A DNA stretch of 64,000 nucleotides, taken from Halodesulfovibrio sp. (lineage in GTDB: Bacteria > Desulfobacterota > Desulfovibrionia > Desulfovibrionales > Desulfovibrionaceae). The translations under genes were made by a program, and so were the position numbers. Shown here one piece after another: positions 62,063 to 64,000 of this stretch. The stretch is taken from positions 1 to 64,000 of the forward strand of contig NZ_JAOARI010000002.1 of NCBI RefSeq assembly GCF_025210605.1, given 5' to 3'. Each line of letters begins with the position of its first letter. Within the stretch, counting starts at the first letter, position 1. The notes beneath the pieces are model-generated. The model had not been told where the DNA came from and did no database searches. It was given only the letters and a program-made list of their open reading frames with translations.

Positions 62063-62918
62063 CCCGCACCGTAGTGGCAAGTTTGCACAGCATGTACCTG
62101 ATTCATCCAATACTCAGGGGGTGCTCAATTCCACAGTAGCGAATACAGAAAGAGCAACTGTGTCCTACGGAACGGAGAGTACACCATTCTTTCTTGTTGG
62201 ATGTGTGCGCTCAGGAACAACGCTTCTGCGGGATATTCTGCGAATGCACCCCCGTTTAGAGGGAGCAGAAGAATCACACTTTTTCAGATGGTCAGACCCG
62301 TTTGCAACGCCGCGGTACACAGCGCTGTACAAAAATAACGGTGATTTAAAAGAAAGCAGACGGTTAGATCAAATCACTGAAGAAGAATTTTTTTCTATCT
62401 TTACTTCTGCGCAAAATCGTAAAGAACTACAAGACGCCTATTGCAAGCTATACCTTGCAAAACAAAGGAATCCTTCGGGGCGCTGGTTCGATAAAACACC
62501 ACAGAATATTTACGGATTATTCTTATTGAAAGAAGCATATCCAGAAGCGACGTTTGTTCATATTCACCGAAATCCGCTTAATGTTGCTGCGAGTTTGCGT
62601 AAAGGCGTGGTCATGCCCTCAATGACGCTGACAGCAGCAATAAATTACTGGAACGACAGCTACATAATGATGCGTGACTTTTCAAAGCTGTATCCGGAAT
62701 CTGTTTATACGATCCCATATCTTCAGCTTACAACATATCCGCAGCAGACACTTTCCGGCTTGCTGCATCATGTTCATGAAGATCCTGACAAGCTCACCAT
62801 TCCAGAAGGCTATGTATATGCGGAACGCAATGCATACACTAAATCCTTGTTACCAAGTGAACAGCAGTACATTCAAACCGCATGTGCCAACGGAATGCAC
62901 GCGCTAGGATATGTATAG
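62019..62918 (+). CDS. Sulfotransferase family protein
   Basis: 299 residues. After about 50 poorly conserved residues the PAPS-binding loop FFLVGCVRSGTTLLRDIL appears, then the 3'-phosphate motif FVHIHRNPLNVAASLRKG, both diagnostic of sulfotransferases. It overlaps the previous gene by 44 bases if the first ATG is used; several later ATG/GTG codons are possible and no ribosome site decides. With the APS kinase at 39988 providing PAPS, it would add sulfate to a sugar or protein in the cytoplasm. Some members of this fold act on other groups. Confidence 0.85.
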   Translation: MHNNTAMFLHNFFHSPHRSGKFAQHVPDSSNTQGVLNSTVANTERATVSYGTESTPFFLVGCVRSGTTLLRDILRMHPRLEGAEESHFFRWSDPFATPRYTALYKNNGDLKESRRLDQITEEEFFSIFTSAQNRKELQDAYCKLYLAKQRNPSGRWFDKTPQNIYGLFLLKEAYPEATFVHIHRNPLNVAASLRKGVVMPSMTLTAAINYWNDSYIMMRDFSKLYPESVYTIPYLQLTTYPQQTLSGLLHHVHEDPDKLTIPEGYVYAERNAYTKSLLPSEQQYIQTACANGMHALGYV

Positions 62919-62995
62919 CTATGCACTGAAAATGAATTTCGTTTTTATCCCTTTATCCATCTGATAACTCTACAACACTATCTAAGGAGAATTTC

Positions 62996-63349
62996 ATGAA
63001 ACGTGGAATGATACGTCTTACTGCTGCACTGGCAGTATGCACAGCACTACTTTTCACATCGCTCAGTCCTGCTTTTGCCGCAGGCGACGTTAATGCCAAA
63101 TGGGGCTGGCACACAGCTAGCGTGGAAGAGGTTGGTATTACAGGCCCTGACAACTGGTTTGCGGTTCTCAAATCAGATTCCGGCACAACAACACGAGTAA
63201 CGTTTGTTCAGGCAAGTATTCGTAAAGAACTGCTCGCAGTAGCCCTCACTGCCAAATCTTCCGGCATGAAAGTAAAAGGGTACTATCAAGATACTGGCGC
63301 TACCGGTAACAAAACCGTTGGCTGCAAAGGTCTTTACATCACTAAATAA
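62996..63349 (+). CDS. Small exported hypothetical protein
   Basis: 117 residues. Signal peptide (LTAALAVCTALLFTSLSPAFA-AG, about 1-29), mature part about 88 residues: GWHTASVEEVGITGPDNWFAVLKSDSG, a beta-rich middle and CKGLYITK at the end. The single mature Cys is near the C terminus. AAGGAG precedes the ATG. No family recognised. It sits between the sulfotransferase and a GT4 gene and may be a secreted product of the same locus. Confidence 0.75.
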   Translation: MKRGMIRLTAALAVCTALLFTSLSPAFAAGDVNAKWGWHTASVEEVGITGPDNWFAVLKSDSGTTTRVTFVQASIRKELLAVALTAKSSGMKVKGYYQDTGATGNKTVGCKGLYITK

Positions 63350-63355
63350 TACAAC

Positions 63356-63384
63356 GGTGCACTCTGCATTCGGCAGGGTGCACC
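63356..63384 (+). repeat. Hairpin after the small exported protein
   Basis: Outer stem GGTGCAC / GTGCACC with an inner CTGC / GCAG. There is no T run, and the next ATG is ten bases on, so it may be a processing or attenuation structure rather than a terminator. Confidence 0.45.
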
Positions 63385-63393
63385 CATGATAGT

Positions 63394-64000
63394 ATGCCAC
63401 TTAATATTCTCGTTAATGCAATTCCACTTACCAATGTTCATACTGGCATTGCGCGCTACACGTACATGCTTTATGCAACTATGCAGGCGCAATATGGCTC
63501 AGCCATTAACGTGACATTTTTTGACGGCAAAAATTGTCTTTCAACGCCACCCTCAGGTCCCCAAAACATATCCGGCTGGAATGCGCTTGTTGACGTATTC
63601 TGGAAACTGCCCCCATCTATTGCATGTTCTGTCCGTAATGCTGTGCAAATAAAACGGGAACGTGCCATTGCAAACGTTATTGGCGACTTTGATGTCTACC
63701 ACGAAACAGGCTTTTTTCCGTTTGCCTGTGCAGCGCATATTCCTACAGTTTTCACCGTGCACGACATGTCCCTGCAGCGTCACCCAGAATGGCACCCTAA
63801 AGAACGGGTTCTGTTTACCGAAACCTACTTCGCTAAAAGAGCTTCGCTGGCAGATCACATCATCACTGTGTCAGAGTTCACCCGCACAGAATTTCATTCT
63901 GTATTCCCCGAATTATCTGACATCCCTGTTACGCCGATACATCTCGGTGCGTCACCGGATATTTTTGCCCAACAATCGAACATTCCCGAACTTCCTGATG
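63394..64000 (+). CDS. Glycosyltransferase family 4, partial (cut by window end)
   Basis: At least 202 residues from the ATG at 63394, open to the window end. It begins MPLNILVNAIPLTNVHTGIARYT, then VYHETGFFPF, PTVFTVHDMSLQRHPEW, HIITVSEFTRTEF and TPIHLGASPDIF, the standard N-terminal half of GT4 enzymes (GIARY loop, HD, SEFT, HLG). The nucleotide-sugar half lies beyond the edge. It continues the glycan gene set. Confidence 0.9.
   Translation, partial: MPLNILVNAIPLTNVHTGIARYTYMLYATMQAQYGSAINVTFFDGKNCLSTPPSGPQNISGWNALVDVFWKLPPSIACSVRNAVQIKRERAIANVIGDFDVYHETGFFPFACAAHIPTVFTVHDMSLQRHPEWHPKERVLFTETYFAKRASLADHIITVSEFTRTEFHSVFPELSDIPVTPIHLGASPDIFAQQSNIPELPD

Overview
The window looks like a chromosomal segment of a marine sulfate-reducing deltaproteobacterium of the Desulfovibrionales type (a Halodesulfovibrio-like organism would fit). 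This is inferred from the family mix: the DUF39 homocysteine-forming protein, a DUF4390/NtrY/SDR/NtrX cluster, several sigma-54 regulators, two large chemoreceptors, a BCCT transporter operon, an FmdB zinc ribbon and a selenocysteine-encoding gene. No rRNA or other marker is present to settle it. Base composition is moderately AT-rich, with AT-rich intergenic stretches and many clear intrinsic terminators.

Layout. 1-300: tRNA-Gln and tRNA-Glu on the minus strand with a good promoter. 850-9600 (plus): a PAS-containing chemoreceptor, an orphan rbsD, then a DUF4390 protein, an NtrY-like kinase, a TIGR01777-type SDR and an NtrX-like sigma-54 regulator in one run. 9650-20140 (minus): a membrane coiled-coil protein with an L,D-transpeptidase, pyrE, purB, fmdB, an unlisted 36-residue basic protein, a LarE-like sulfur transferase coupled to DUF39, a degenerate-receiver TPR protein, a Kv-type potassium channel and a GntR/FCD repressor. 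20300-27000 (plus): a GntR-facing operon of FAD oxidoreductase, enolase-superfamily enzyme and BCCT transporter, probably for a quaternary amine, followed by a dCache chemoreceptor. 27200-31700: a ZraSR-like kinase/sigma-54 regulator pair, and divergently a ZraP/CpxP-like periplasmic protein behind a near-perfect sigma-54 promoter. 31800-39800: an oxidoreductase, secreted hypothetical proteins, a methyltransferase with an in-frame UGA and a bacterial SECIS-like hairpin (probable selenoprotein), a purine permease, and a MarR/O-methyltransferase pair sharing a palindromic operator.

40000-58000 (minus) is one long, tightly overlapping cluster. It carries a nearly complete type II secretion system (gspC, D, E, I, J, K, L, M, G, H and F), into which are inserted two lipoproteins, a polyprenyl-phosphate-type GT2, a DUF2304 protein and an STT3/PglB-like oligosaccharyltransferase. 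A GT4 glycosyltransferase and an APS kinase (PAPS synthesis) follow. Across a divergent intergenic region with two Fur-box-like sites lie a 1304-residue sulfotransferase-GT2-GT4 fusion, a second sulfotransferase, a small secreted protein and a truncated GT4 gene (58148-64000). Together these suggest a system in which secreted or surface proteins are glycosylated, and the glycan perhaps sulfated, in coordination with type II secretion. The physical linkage is seen directly; the functional coupling is inference.

The two most notable signals are the probable Sec-containing ArsM-like methyltransferase (33788-34528) and the secretion/glycosylation/sulfation locus (39988-64000).
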